Shown here: piece by piece, positions 9,312 through 18,222 of the stretch
Numbering within the stretch: the stretch's first letter is position 1
Layout: the number at the start of each line of letters is the position of its first letter
NCBI RefSeq assembly: GCF_000619805.1
Contig: NZ_JHUV01000011.1
Coordinates: forward strand, 124,001-188,000
From: Sulfurihydrogenibium subterraneum DSM 15120
GTDB lineage: Bacteria; Aquificota; Aquificia; Aquificales; Hydrogenothermaceae
Length of the DNA stretch: 64,000 nucleotides
Reading direction: 5' to 3'
Program-made: the position numbers and the translations under genes
Notes under the pieces: model-generated
Databases searched by the model: none
The model's input: only the letters and a program-made list of their open reading frames with translations
What the model was told of the DNA's origin: nothing

Positions 9312-11012
9312 AGCAACAGCGTCTGCTACCGTTCTCCCTTTAATAAGTTGAGGGAATATTTGAAGGTTGTAGAAAGCTCCTGACCTTATTCTCAGTCTGT
9401 AAGGTCTTCCTTCTCCTTTACTTACTATATAAAATCCAAGTTCTCCTCTTGGATTTTCTCCTGACAGATATATCTCCCCTTCTGGAGCTTTTTCTCCGTA
9501 TATACGAAGATTAAAATCTTTTACCATAGCTTCTATTGAGTAATATGTCTCTTGCAGTGTAGGAAGTACATAAGGATTTTCTGTTGCAAGATGTTTATCA
9601 TCTTTCATTTTTTCTAATTTTTCAACACATTGTCGGATAATGTTTACGCTTTGTTTCATCTCTTCCATTCTCAGTAGATATCTATCGTAGGCATCTCCTA
9701 CTGTTCCAAGAGGAATTTCAAAATCTACTTCTGAGTATGCATCTGTTGGCTGAATGTACCTTATATCATAAGGAACCCCTGCACTCCTTGCCATAATGCC
9801 TGTAAGTCCATACTGGTAAACATCTTCTTTTGTGACAACTCCTATATCTTTATTTCTCTTTATCCAAATTCTGTTTTTCGTTAAAAGGTTTTCGTAATCT
9901 TTTATCCTTGCAGGAAAGTCGCTTATAAAGTGTTTTATAACATCTAATGCACCTTCTGGAAGGTCGTATCTAACACCACCTATTCTAAGAAAAGAAGAGT
10001 TTAGCCTTATTCCAGCTATGCCTTCAATAATGTCCATGATTTTTTCTCTTTCTCTAAATGTGTATAGGAACATCGTCAAAGCACCAAGGTCTAAGGCAGT
10101 TGTACCAAGCCATAAAAGATGGCTGTTTATTCTTTGAAGTTCAGCCATCATAGTTCTAATCCATTTTGCTTTTTCTGTAGGATCTACTTTTAGAAGTTTC
10201 TCTACTGCATTTACATATGCTATGTTTGAGCAGAGAGCTGAGATATAATCCATTCTGTCTGTGTAAGGAATAATCTGGGTGTAGGTAAGGTCTTCTGCTA
10301 ACTTTTCTATTCCTCTGTGGAGCTGTCCCAAAATAATATCACACTCTCTTATCGTTTCACCTTCAAGGTCAAACAAAAACCATATTGTTCCGTGGGTTCC
10401 TGGGTGTAGTGGTCCCCAGTTTAGTACTATTTGATTTTTTTTGTTTATTCTCTTTCTTTCTGTAATTTCCAAGTCTTCTAAGGTGGGTATAGCTGTATGG
10501 TAAGGGTCGTAATCGTGGCTTGGAATATTTCCCCTTTCATTTAAAGATGGAAGATATGTGTCTTTTATACCTTCTTTTGGAAAGTCTTTTCTCAATGGAT
10601 AGTAAGGGTATGTTTCCCATAGAAACATTCTAACAAGATTTTCGTGTCCTTCAAATTTTATTCCAAACATATCGTAGGCTTCTCTTTCAGCCCACTTTGC
10701 TCCCTTCCACAGAGGTATTAAAGAAGGTAGGGATTCATCTGTCCAAGTTTTTATTATTATTCTTTCATTGTAATCAGGAGAGTATAGTATATAAACTCCT
10801 TGAAATCTTGGTTTATGAAATGGATAGTCTACAACTGTAAAGTCTATAAACATTTTAAAAGAATATTCTGGTTCTTCTTTTAGAAACTTTAATAAATCTA
10901 TTAATCTTTCCTTTTCTATCTCTACTGATACTGAATTTTCATCTTTAAAAATTTTTATGGAAGGAAAGGTAGACTTTAAATTGTCTACCTTTTGAGGATT
11001 TATCCAAATCAA
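9267..11012 (-). CDS. nuoCD: fused NADH-quinone oxidoreductase subunit C/D
   Basis: One 581-aa chain joins the 30-kDa NuoC domain (residues about 1-165) and the 49-kDa NuoD domain (about 195-581). NuoC is marked by WKGAKWAEREAYDMFGIKFE and YPLRKDFP. NuoD is marked by VLNWGPLHPGTHGTIWFLF, GQLHRGIEKLAE and DRMDYISALCSN. NuoD lines the quinone pocket next to N2. Fusion of C and D is known from several bacteria. The start follows nuoB by about 30 nt. The 3' end overlaps convergent thiD by 45 nt. Confidence 0.95.
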   Translation of the reverse strand: MIWINPQKVDNLKSTFPSIKIFKDENSVSVEIEKERLIDLLKFLKEEPEYSFKMFIDFTVVDYPFHKPRFQGVYILYSPDYNERIIIKTWTDESLPSLIPLWKGAKWAEREAYDMFGIKFEGHENLVRMFLWETYPYYPLRKDFPKEGIKDTYLPSLNERGNIPSHDYDPYHTAIPTLEDLEITERKRINKKNQIVLNWGPLHPGTHGTIWFLFDLEGETIRECDIILGQLHRGIEKLAEDLTYTQIIPYTDRMDYISALCSNIAYVNAVEKLLKVDPTEKAKWIRTMMAELQRINSHLLWLGTTALDLGALTMFLYTFREREKIMDIIEGIAGIRLNSSFLRIGGVRYDLPEGALDVIKHFISDFPARIKDYENLLTKNRIWIKRNKDIGVVTKEDVYQYGLTGIMARSAGVPYDIRYIQPTDAYSEVDFEIPLGTVGDAYDRYLLRMEEMKQSVNIIRQCVEKLEKMKDDKHLATENPYVLPTLQETYYSIEAMVKDFNLRIYGEKAPEGEIYLSGENPRGELGFYIVSKGEGRPYRLRIRSGAFYNLQIFPQLIKGRTVADAVALLGSIDPVVGETDR

Positions 11013-11042
11013 ATTTTTCCTCTTTTAGTTTTAAAAATATTA

Positions 11043-11561
11043 CTACTTAATAACAGGTTTAGATGCTGTAGGAATTTTAATAGGAATTTCTTTTAATTCT
11101 TTCCCTTCTTGTCTTGCTTTTATTTTTTTCTGAAGTTCCATAATTCCCCAGAGTAGAGCCTGTGGCGTTGGAGGACATCCTGGAACGTAAACATCAACAG
11201 GAATTATTCTATCAACTCCTTGAAGGGTTGAATAAGTAGGGAACGGACCTCCTGCAGATGAACAACCACCCATTGATATAACCCATTTAGGGTCTGGCAT
11301 CTGCTCATATATAAGTTTAAGCATTGGTGCAACTTTATTTACAACAGTTCCAGCAACGATTAAGACGTCTGCCTGTCTTGGAGAACCTCTAAATATGATA
11401 CCAAGCCTGTCTGTATCAAATCTTGATGCAGCTGTATGCATCATCTCAATTGCACAACAAGCAAGACCTATGGATACAGGCCATAAAGAGTTTCTTCTTC
11501 CCCAGCTTAAAACTTCTTCTACTGTAGTTAAAATTATTCCGCTATTACTATTTACTGCCAT
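11043..11561 (-). CDS. nuoB: NADH-quinone oxidoreductase subunit B
   Basis: Carries the terminal N2 4Fe-4S cluster of complex I. The tandem cysteines in [11 protein letters not shown], the cysteine of GGCSSAGG and that of [14 protein letters not shown] are all present. I prefer the ATG at 11561, with AAGGAG 7 nt upstream, over a TTG at 11582 that would include the SD; this gives 172 aa. It overlaps the end of nuoA by about 10 nt. Confidence 0.95.
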   Translation of the reverse strand: MAVNSNSGIILTTVEEVLSWGRRNSLWPVSIGLACCAIEMMHTAASRFDTDRLGIIFRGSPRQADVLIVAGTVVNKVAPMLKLIYEQMPDPKWVISMGGCSSAGGPFPTYSTLQGVDRIIPVDVYVPGCPPTPQALLWGIMELQKKIKARQEGKELKEIPIKIPTASKPVIK

Positions 11562-11923
11562 CTTAACGCTCCTTTTTTCCAAGCATATATGTATCCTAAA
11601 ATAAGTATTGCCAAGAATAAAAACATTTCTGTAAAAATAAACCCAGATGCTACTTGAGCCACTTCCTTAAATATTACAGCCCAAGGAAATACAAAAGCAG
11701 ACTCTAAGTCAAAAAGAACAAGTAGTAAACCTAATAGATAATATTTTTGGTCTATAGTAGTCCACGTAGTTTTGTCGTAAAGTGGAACTCCACATTCGTA
11801 AGGGTATCCTTCGTAAGGTTCAGGAGTTTTTGGAGCTAAAAGTCTGTTTAAAATAAGTAATGCAGCACCTATAACAACAGCTAAAACAAAAAATACTACA
11901 AGCCCAAAGTATCCTGTCGTCAT
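11552..11923 (-). CDS. nuoA: NADH-quinone oxidoreductase subunit A
   Basis: Three-helix membrane subunit of complex I, 123 aa. [15 protein letters not shown] near residue 35 holds the conserved loop cysteine, and [16 protein letters not shown] near 70 the conserved acidic residues. A strong SD (AGGAGG) lies 6 nt before the ATG. It is first of the nuoA-B-CD block behind a plausible promoter at 11952-11980. Confidence 0.95.
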   Translation of the reverse strand: MTTGYFGLVVFFVLAVVIGAALLILNRLLAPKTPEPYEGYPYECGVPLYDKTTWTTIDQKYYLLGLLLVLFDLESAFVFPWAVIFKEVAQVASGFIFTEMFLFLAILILGYIYAWKKGALRWQ

Positions 11924-11951
11924 TCATCTCCTCCTACAAATATGTAAAATT

Positions 11952-11980
11952 AGAATAAACCAAATTTTAAAACTTTGCAA
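11952..11980 (-). promoter_or_regulatory. promoter for nuoA-B-CD
   Basis: The minus strand reads TTGCAA (11980-11975), a 17-bp spacer, and TATTCT (11957-11952). It lies 29 bases upstream of the nuoA start and is back to back with the hemerythrin promoter. Each hexamer matches consensus at four of six positions. Confidence 0.4.
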
Positions 11981-11996
11981 GATTTTATAACACAGT

Positions 11997-12024
11997 TTGA
12001 AAATTTTTAAAAATAAGATATAAT
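11997..12024 (+). promoter_or_regulatory. promoter for hemerythrin gene
   Basis: TTGAAA (11997-12002), 16-bp spacer, perfect TATAAT (12019-12024). Transcription would start near 12031, giving a leader of about 25 nt with SD GAGGTGG. The same TTGAAA-N16 layout occurs before tmRNA, rnpB and the DUF151 gene. Confidence 0.6.
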
Positions 12025-12055
12025 GGTATTAAAATCTTAAATAGAGGTGGGTAAA

Positions 12056-12472
12056 ATGTTAGTATCTCCTCAAGAAATATCTAAAGTTGCTGTTGATAAG
12101 ATGAATGAGGTTCATTCTGTAGAAATAGATATATTAAATAAACTTTACAACAAAATTTTAGAATTTGAAGATGACAACTCAAGGTTTGAAGAGGTTGTTA
12201 AGCTTTTTGATGAATTTTTAAATGATGTAATACAGCACTTTTCTTTTGAACAATCCTTAATGGAAAAATATAACTTCTTTGCATATCCTATGCATAGAGG
12301 TGAACACGACAGAGTATTATTTGAATTAAAAAGTTTAGAAAAGATGTTAAAAGAGAAAAACGACGTTAAAACATTAAAAGAGTATCTTATTTATAACTTT
12401 AAACCTTGGCTTATAAATCACGTACAGACAATGGATACGGTTACCGCAATGTATCTTTCCAACTTTTTGTGA
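12056..12472 (+). CDS. bacteriohemerythrin
   Basis: Single-domain non-haem di-iron protein of 138 aa that binds O2 or senses it. All expected ligands can be read: His in NEVHSVE, HxxxE in HFSFEQ, HxxxH in HRGEH, and HxxxxD in NHVQTMD. The start is taken at the ATG at 12056 because the GTG at 12047 lies within the SD. It is transcribed away from nuoA. An oxygen-buffering or delivery role next to the respiratory chain of a microaerophile is plausible but inferred. Confidence 0.9.
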   Translation: MLVSPQEISKVAVDKMNEVHSVEIDILNKLYNKILEFEDDNSRFEEVVKLFDEFLNDVIQHFSFEQSLMEKYNFFAYPMHRGEHDRVLFELKSLEKMLKEKNDVKTLKEYLIYNFKPWLINHVQTMDTVTAMYLSNFL

Positions 12473-12478
12473 TATAAT
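12470..12478 (+). promoter_or_regulatory. extended -10 for a leaderless small gene
   Basis: TGATATAAT (TG, A, TATAAT) overlaps the hemerythrin stop codon. The next ATG at 12486 is 7 nt past the -10 and has no SD, so the message would start at or next to the start codon. Confidence 0.4.
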
Positions 12479-12485
12479 ATGTTTT

Positions 12486-12755
12486 ATGGTATTCAAAATA
12501 TTAATTTCATTATTTTTAGCCTTCTTTATAGGTATGAATCAAGTTGATCAGGTTTATGATGATATACACGATGAGTATTGTGTAGCAGTCTATGGAGAAA
12601 ATATTTCCGGTGTAGAAACAGATATAGAAGTTGAGTTTAAAGTAAATATAGGAGAGTATAAAATAGACAATAATCCCTTTAAATTTACCATTTCAAAGCA
12701 GTCTATACCCAAATACATCTTTCCAAATAAAATTTTCAAACCACCAATAGTATAA
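12486..12755 (+). CDS. small secreted or anchored hypothetical protein
   Basis: 89 aa of no family I recognise. The first 17 residues are hydrophobic (VFKILISLFLAFFIG) like a signal peptide or anchor, followed by a polar, acidic middle with one cysteine. No lipobox is seen. It lies 13 nt after the hemerythrin gene and about 60 nt before the TolC-like gene, so it may be the first gene of the efflux operon. There is no SD. Real coding is likely but not certain. Confidence 0.55.
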   Translation: MVFKILISLFLAFFIGMNQVDQVYDDIHDEYCVAVYGENISGVETDIEVEFKVNIGEYKIDNNPFKFTISKQSIPKYIFPNKIFKPPIV

Positions 12756-12814
12756 TCTTTTTTCTTTAATTCATCCTAAATTTTCACCGCAAAAAAATTT
12801 TTTGGAGGATTATT

Positions 12815-13984
12815 GTGAAAAAGTATATTATTACAATTTTAGGGTTTTTATCTTTTAGTTATGGACAGACTTTGGAAGAGATTTTAAATAAATCCTTTCA
12901 AAATGAACTTATAAAGAGTAAAGAGTATGAAGTAAAAGTTTTAGAAGGTGAGCTAGTAAAGGCAAAAAGTTTTCAAAATCCTGAAGTATATGCTGAGTTT
13001 GGAAGATTGATATCAAAAGGAAACTCTTCAGCCACACTTACAGAGTTTTCTATTTCCCAACCTCTACTACTTTATGGATTAAGAAATTACCGAACAGGAG
13101 AAGTTAAAGCTTTAATAGAATCTTACAGATACAATTTTGATTTATTTGTATACAGCTATAAAAGTGATATATACAGACTTTTCTATGAGAGTTTATATAA
13201 AAAAGAGGTTATGAAAATATCAAAACAGGAGCTGGATTTTTCAGAGAGTATATACAATTTTGTAAAGAAAACTTACCAGTTAGGTGAGGTATCAAAAGTA
13301 GACTTATATAGGTCGGAAAAAGAGTACACCTTAGCAAAGATAAATTATGAAAAAGCACAGGCAGAGTATAGAGAGTCTTTGAAAAAGCTTTCATCTTTTG
13401 TAGGATTTGAAGTTTCAAATGTGGAAGGAGATTTTTACAGCTATAAAGATATAAAAGAGCTGAATTTTGAAGAAAATCCAGAAATAAAGTCTTATAAAAA
13501 ATATCTTCAAGTAATTTCAAATCAAGAAAGCTATTTTCGAGCTTTATCTAAACCTCAGATATCTGTTGGATTTATAACAAAGGAAGCTACAAAAAATAGT
13601 TATGAAGCTGGATTTTTTGTATCAGCTACACTGCCAACCTTCTATAGATATACAGGTGAGTTAATGTCATTAAAAAATAGAAAAATACAGTATGAAAATC
13701 TTATAACTTACACGCTGAACACTTTAAAACTCAAGTATGAGACAGTCTATAAAACCCACGAAAACTTAAAATCTCAGTTATTAAAGATAAATACTGATTT
13801 AATACCTACTGCAGAAAATCAGCTCCAGCTTGCAGAGAAAAGTTATAAATTGAGGGTTATAACCCTGTTTGAACTTACAAGTATAAAAAATGATTTCTTT
13901 CAATCTTTAAAGTACAGGTTAGAAGTTTTAGACTCTATACACAAAAATTATGCAGAATACGTCAAAATCGGAGGAGAGATATGA
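12815..13984 (+). CDS. TolC-family outer membrane efflux protein
   Basis: Outer-membrane channel of a tripartite metal efflux pump, 389 aa. A signal peptide (ITILGFLSFSYGQ, residues 5-17) is followed by two long alpha-helical repeats typical of OEP proteins, with LGEVSKVDLYRSEKEYTLAK near 160 and the repeat LRVITLFELTSIKNDFF near 345. The start is GTG with GGAGG seven bases upstream. It overlaps the adaptor gene by 4 nt, so the three pump genes are coupled. Confidence 0.87.
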   Translation: MKKYIITILGFLSFSYGQTLEEILNKSFQNELIKSKEYEVKVLEGELVKAKSFQNPEVYAEFGRLISKGNSSATLTEFSISQPLLLYGLRNYRTGEVKALIESYRYNFDLFVYSYKSDIYRLFYESLYKKEVMKISKQELDFSESIYNFVKKTYQLGEVSKVDLYRSEKEYTLAKINYEKAQAEYRESLKKLSSFVGFEVSNVEGDFYSYKDIKELNFEENPEIKSYKKYLQVISNQESYFRALSKPQISVGFITKEATKNSYEAGFFVSATLPTFYRYTGELMSLKNRKIQYENLITYTLNTLKLKYETVYKTHENLKSQLLKINTDLIPTAENQLQLAEKSYKLRVITLFELTSIKNDFFQSLKYRLEVLDSIHKNYAEYVKIGGEI

Positions 13985-15027
13985 GAAAAGTATTTATTTT
14001 AGTATTATTCCTATTTTCACTTTCCTACGCAAAATATGTAAAGTTAAACCCAGAAATAGAAAAAAACTTTGATATAAAAACAGTAAAGGTAAAAAAGGAA
14101 AAGTTTACAGATAAAGATGAATATCCAGCAGTAGTTATAGAAAACCCATCAAAAACTGTGATTGTGTCTTCTCCTGTAGAAGGAGTTTTAGAAGCTCTAT
14201 TTATTAAAAAAGGAGATTTTGTCAGAAAAGGACAAGTTATAGCACAAGTAATCTCTCCAGAGATAAATCAAATAATAGCACAGATAGAAACAGCTAAAGT
14301 AAAAGTCCAAACAGCTAAAAACATATTAGACAGAGAAGAACTTTTATATAAAGAGGAGGTTATCCCTTATTCAAGATATTTTTCTGCAAAGGTAGAGTAT
14401 GAAAATGCAGTTGCAACTTTAAAATCCCTTGAAAGAGTTTTGTCTTCCTATGGTATTGTAAAAAACGGTAAACTTATGCTTACGTCTAAAGTTTCAGGAG
14501 TTGTTTTAGAAATATCTGCTTTTGTAGGCTCTCCTGTTGGTGTAGATAAGGAAATAGGTAAAATCGCAGATTTGAGCGAAGTTTTAGTAGTTGCTCAGAT
14601 ACCTCCTGAGGAAGTTAAAAAAATTAAAGTGGGAGATAAAGTAGCTATTGTAGGATTGGATAATGTTGAGTTAGAAGGTAAAGTAATTTTGATAGACTAC
14701 CAGCTTAATCCTCAAACAAGAAGAAATGAGATTAGGATATCTGTAAAAAACAAAAACTTTATTTTAAAACCTAATATGTTTGTAAATGTAAGACTTTTTA
14801 AAGCCACAGAAGAAGGTTTTATAATTCCTAAATCTGCGGTTATAGCTTCATCTTACAAAAATTTTGTAATCGTAAAAACGGATAAAGGATATACCCTGAA
14901 GGAAGTTGTTATAAACAAAGTTTTTACTGATAACGTTATCATTGTTCAAGGTTTAAAAGAGGGAGAGGAGGTTGTTGTAAGTGGTGTAAACCTTCTGAAA
15001 AAAGAGTTGTTGGAGGAAAGTAAATGA
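13981..15027 (+). CDS. RND efflux periplasmic adaptor subunit
   Basis: Membrane-fusion protein linking the inner-membrane pump to the TolC-like channel, 348 aa. Signal peptide at residues 1-17. The lipoyl-type half motif SPVEGVLEALFIKKGDFVRKGQ (55-77) is followed by a short coiled coil (95-145), a beta-barrel with VKKIKVGDKVAIVG, and the C-terminal membrane-proximal domain (GLKEGEEVVVSG). This is the CusB/CzcB type. No His/Met-rich N-terminal metal-binding tail is visible. It overlaps both neighbours by 4 nt. Confidence 0.87.
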   Translation: MRKVFILVLFLFSLSYAKYVKLNPEIEKNFDIKTVKVKKEKFTDKDEYPAVVIENPSKTVIVSSPVEGVLEALFIKKGDFVRKGQVIAQVISPEINQIIAQIETAKVKVQTAKNILDREELLYKEEVIPYSRYFSAKVEYENAVATLKSLERVLSSYGIVKNGKLMLTSKVSGVVLEISAFVGSPVGVDKEIGKIADLSEVLVVAQIPPEEVKKIKVGDKVAIVGLDNVELEGKVILIDYQLNPQTRRNEIRISVKNKNFILKPNMFVNVRLFKATEEGFIIPKSAVIASSYKNFVIVKTDKGYTLKEVVINKVFTDNVIIVQGLKEGEEVVVSGVNLLKKELLEESK

Positions 15028-18000
15028 TAGACTTTATTTTGTCTAATAGAATAATAGTTTTACTGCTTTTAGTCTTTCTTTTTGGTTTTGGAATTTACTC
15101 TTACAAGACTCTACCAATCGATACGTTTCCTGACCCTACACCTATTCAAGTAAACATATACACAGAAGCTCCTGGACTGTCTGCAGAAGAAGTTGAATCT
15201 CTTATTACAAAGAAAGTAGAAACGGTAATGTCTGGAATAAAAGATGTAACAGGTGTAAGAAGTGTATCAATAGCAGGGTTGTCTCAGGTTACAGTCTTTT
15301 TTAAGGACAACGTAGATATATTCTTTGCAAGAAGATTGGTTTTAGAAAAGTTAAATGAAGTTGAATCTATTTTAGATTCTCAATACAAACCTGTTTTAGG
15401 ACCAAACGTATCAGGTCTCAGTTTTGTAATGTTCTACGTTTTGGAAAGTGATAAATATACACTTGCAGATTTAAAAAGTATAGAGAGATGGAAAGTTAAA
15501 CCATTATTAAAATCTGTTGATGGTGTTGAGGATATAAACGAATGGGGTCCTGATAAAGCCTATCTGATAAGACCAGACTACAACAAAATGATAGCTTACA
15601 ACATCTCTTTTAACGACCTGATACAACAGATTAAAGAAGGGGGAGGTGTTGCAGGCGGTGGATATGGAATAATAAACGGAAAAGATATAGTTTTGAGAGG
15701 TATAGGATATATAAAGAGCATAGAAGATATTAAAAATATAAAGGTTAAATCCTTAGATGGATTTTACATAAAAGTATCTGATATTGCACAAGTAGAGGTG
15801 TATGAAGTTCCTGGTAGGAGAGGCTTATTCTCATTAAACGGAGAAGAAGTTCAAGGAAACATAGTTGTCAAAAGAAGTTTTAGCAACACAAGAGAAGTTA
15901 TAAAAAATGTTTACAAAAAATTAGAAGATGTTATAAAAGTTTTACCTGAAGGTGTAAATTTAAAAGTTGTTTATGACCAAGCTTACTTGATAGATAAAGC
16001 TATACACACTGTAGAGAAAGCCTTAATAGAAGGTATAGTTTTAGTTACTTTAGCGATGATATTTTACTTAGGCAATTTTAGGACTGCTTTAATTGTAGTT
16101 TTGTCCATTCCAATCACACTGCTTATAGCTTTTATATTTATGAAGCAAGCAGGAATATCAGGTAATCTAATGTCCTTTGCTGGACTTGCCATAGGTATGG
16201 GACTTTTTGCAGATGCTTCGGTAGTTGTAATAGAAAATATCTATAGACACTTGCATCACAACTTGGAATTTTCCAAATCTAAATCTGGAAGGCTTGAAAT
16301 TTTATCTCTATCAGTAAAGGAAATTTTCAGACCTGTATTATTTGCAGTCTTTGTTATAGCTATGGTCTTTATTCCTATTTTTAGTTTTGAGTCGGTAGAA
16401 GGTAAATATTATAAACCTCTTGCAACGACTATAATTTTTGCACTGTTTGCGTCTTTGTTTGTTGCTTTTGTATTTATGCCAGTTCTTGCTTACTACTTTA
16501 TAAAAGCAGAAAAAGAAGAAGAGACAAAAATAATGAGGTTTATATCAAATGTTTATCAAAAAATACTTAAAATAACGTTAAAGTATTCCAAAGTTGTGAT
16601 AGCTTCTGTTGTAGTAGCTTTTTTACTATCTTTAACACTTTTAACAAGAATAGGGACAGAGTTTGCACCTATTTTAGATGAAGGAGCTCTACTTGTTAAA
16701 ACTTACTTAGACCCTAACATTACAAAGGAAGAATCTTCAAAAGTAGCATCTTTTGTTGAAAAAACTGCAAAATCTTTTCCTGAAGTAAAAGATGCATTTA
16801 CTCTTTTAGGTAGGTCTGAGAAAAGCGACCCAGAAGATGTTAACTACATGGAAACTTTTATAACTTTAAAACCTTATAGTGAATGGAAAACCTTTAAAAC
16901 AAAAGATGAGTTAGAAGATGCATTAAGGGAAAAGTTAAATCAGCTTCCAGGCGCAAAGTTTAGTTTTACTCAGCCAATCCAAATGAGAATAGACGAACTT
17001 TTATCAGGGGTAAAGTCAACCGTTGCTATAAAAGTTTTTGGAGATGATTTAGAAGTGTTAAATGAGATTGGTAAGAAGATTGAGAGTATTGTAAAAGCTA
17101 CACCTGGGGCTGTAGATGTTGAGATGGAAGTTCAAAAAGGAAAACTTCAGCTAAAGATTTATCCTAAAAAAGACCAGCTTGCTAAATTTAACCTTACTGT
17201 TGAAGATTTACTTGAAATTATAAAGGAAGCAATAGCTGGAGTAGAAGTAAACAACCTACGGGAAGGGTTAATATCCTATCCAATTATAGTTAAGCTTCCT
17301 GATAGAGATATAAACGACATTGAAAGGTTTTTAAGTATTCCTATAGTAAGCTCTGAAAATAGAATAGTTTCTCTCTCTCAAGTTGTGGATATTGAAATCT
17401 CTGAAGGATTTTTTAAGATAAGACACGAAAACGGTCAAAGGTACGCTTTAGTCCAAGCTAACCTAAAAGGAAGAGACTTGGGTAGTTTTATAAATGACCT
17501 AAGACAAAACATTGGGAAAAATGTAAAGCTTCCAGAAGGGTATGTTATACAGTTTGCAGGACAGTTTGAAAATCAAGAAAGGGCAATGAAAAAGTTATCT
17601 ATAGTTATACCAATAGTTATATTCTTAATATTCATCATACTTTACATAAACTACAATTCAGTAAAAGACAGCTTGATAGTTATGTTAAATGTACCATTTG
17701 CAACTATAGGTGGAATTGTTGCTCTTTACTTATCTGGCTTTAATTTGTCTGTTCCAGCTGCTATTGGGTTTATAGCGGTTTTTGGAATAGCTACTTTAAA
17801 CGGTGTTGTTCTAATATCTTACATAAGACAGCTTTTAGAAGAGGGTAAAACGATAGATAAAGCTATAGAAATTGCAACAAAATTAAGATTAAGACCTATA
17901 CTTATAACAGCTACAGCTGCATCTTTGGGACTTGTACCTATTTTAATTACAAACGATGTAGGCTCAGAAACTCAAAAACCAATAGCTACTGTAGTAATTG

Positions 18001-18185
18001 GAGGAATATTTACCTCTACAATGTTAACTTTGCTTATTTTACCTGCTGTCTATAGGCTGTTTTATAAAGAACCTAAACCTTATCCAACCTATAAAATACC
18101 AAACAAATTCCAAAGAAGGTATCAACAGGCAAGAAAGTACATAAGGTCAAAGTATAGAGATTTTAAAGGAAAATTTGAGAGGTAA
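15024..18185 (+). CDS. heavy-metal efflux RND transporter (CzcA/CusA type)
   Basis: Proton-driven inner-membrane pump of 1053 aa with two six-helix bundles and two large periplasmic loops. FPDPTPIQVNIYTEAPGLSAEEVE near residue 35 is typical of the HME-RND group. The TM4 stretch GMGLFADASVVVIEN puts Asp397 and Glu404 in the proton-relay position. Flanking residues match neither the usual Czc (DFGxxxDGA) nor the Cus (GAMVDAAIVMIEN) pattern exactly, so the substrate (Cu/Ag or Co/Zn/Cd) is left open. It is last of the three-gene pump operon, before a terminator. Confidence 0.88.
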   Translation: MIDFILSNRIIVLLLLVFLFGFGIYSYKTLPIDTFPDPTPIQVNIYTEAPGLSAEEVESLITKKVETVMSGIKDVTGVRSVSIAGLSQVTVFFKDNVDIFFARRLVLEKLNEVESILDSQYKPVLGPNVSGLSFVMFYVLESDKYTLADLKSIERWKVKPLLKSVDGVEDINEWGPDKAYLIRPDYNKMIAYNISFNDLIQQIKEGGGVAGGGYGIINGKDIVLRGIGYIKSIEDIKNIKVKSLDGFYIKVSDIAQVEVYEVPGRRGLFSLNGEEVQGNIVVKRSFSNTREVIKNVYKKLEDVIKVLPEGVNLKVVYDQAYLIDKAIHTVEKALIEGIVLVTLAMIFYLGNFRTALIVVLSIPITLLIAFIFMKQAGISGNLMSFAGLAIGMGLFADASVVVIENIYRHLHHNLEFSKSKSGRLEILSLSVKEIFRPVLFAVFVIAMVFIPIFSFESVEGKYYKPLATTIIFALFASLFVAFVFMPVLAYYFIKAEKEEETKIMRFISNVYQKILKITLKYSKVVIASVVVAFLLSLTLLTRIGTEFAPILDEGALLVKTYLDPNITKEESSKVASFVEKTAKSFPEVKDAFTLLGRSEKSDPEDVNYMETFITLKPYSEWKTFKTKDELEDALREKLNQLPGAKFSFTQPIQMRIDELLSGVKSTVAIKVFGDDLEVLNEIGKKIESIVKATPGAVDVEMEVQKGKLQLKIYPKKDQLAKFNLTVEDLLEIIKEAIAGVEVNNLREGLISYPIIVKLPDRDINDIERFLSIPIVSSENRIVSLSQVVDIEISEGFFKIRHENGQRYALVQANLKGRDLGSFINDLRQNIGKNVKLPEGYVIQFAGQFENQERAMKKLSIVIPIVIFLIFIILYINYNSVKDSLIVMLNVPFATIGGIVALYLSGFNLSVPAAIGFIAVFGIATLNGVVLISYIRQLLEEGKTIDKAIEIATKLRLRPILITATAASLGLVPILITNDVGSETQKPIATVVIGGIFTSTMLTLLILPAVYRLFYKEPKPYPTYKIPNKFQRRYQQARKYIRSKYRDFKGKFER

Positions 18186-18196
18186 AATTTTAAGAG

Positions 18197-18222
18197 AAGG
18201 GGCTTTTAAGCCCCTTATTTTT
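18197..18222 (+). terminator. intrinsic terminator between pump operon and glnA
   Basis: A GC-rich hairpin AAGGGGC-TTTTAA-GCCCCTT (18197-18216) is followed by TTATTTTT on the plus strand. It lies between two convergent genes (ends at 18185 and 18222). On the minus strand the U-tract is weaker, so bidirectional use is possible but less sure. Confidence 0.8.
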
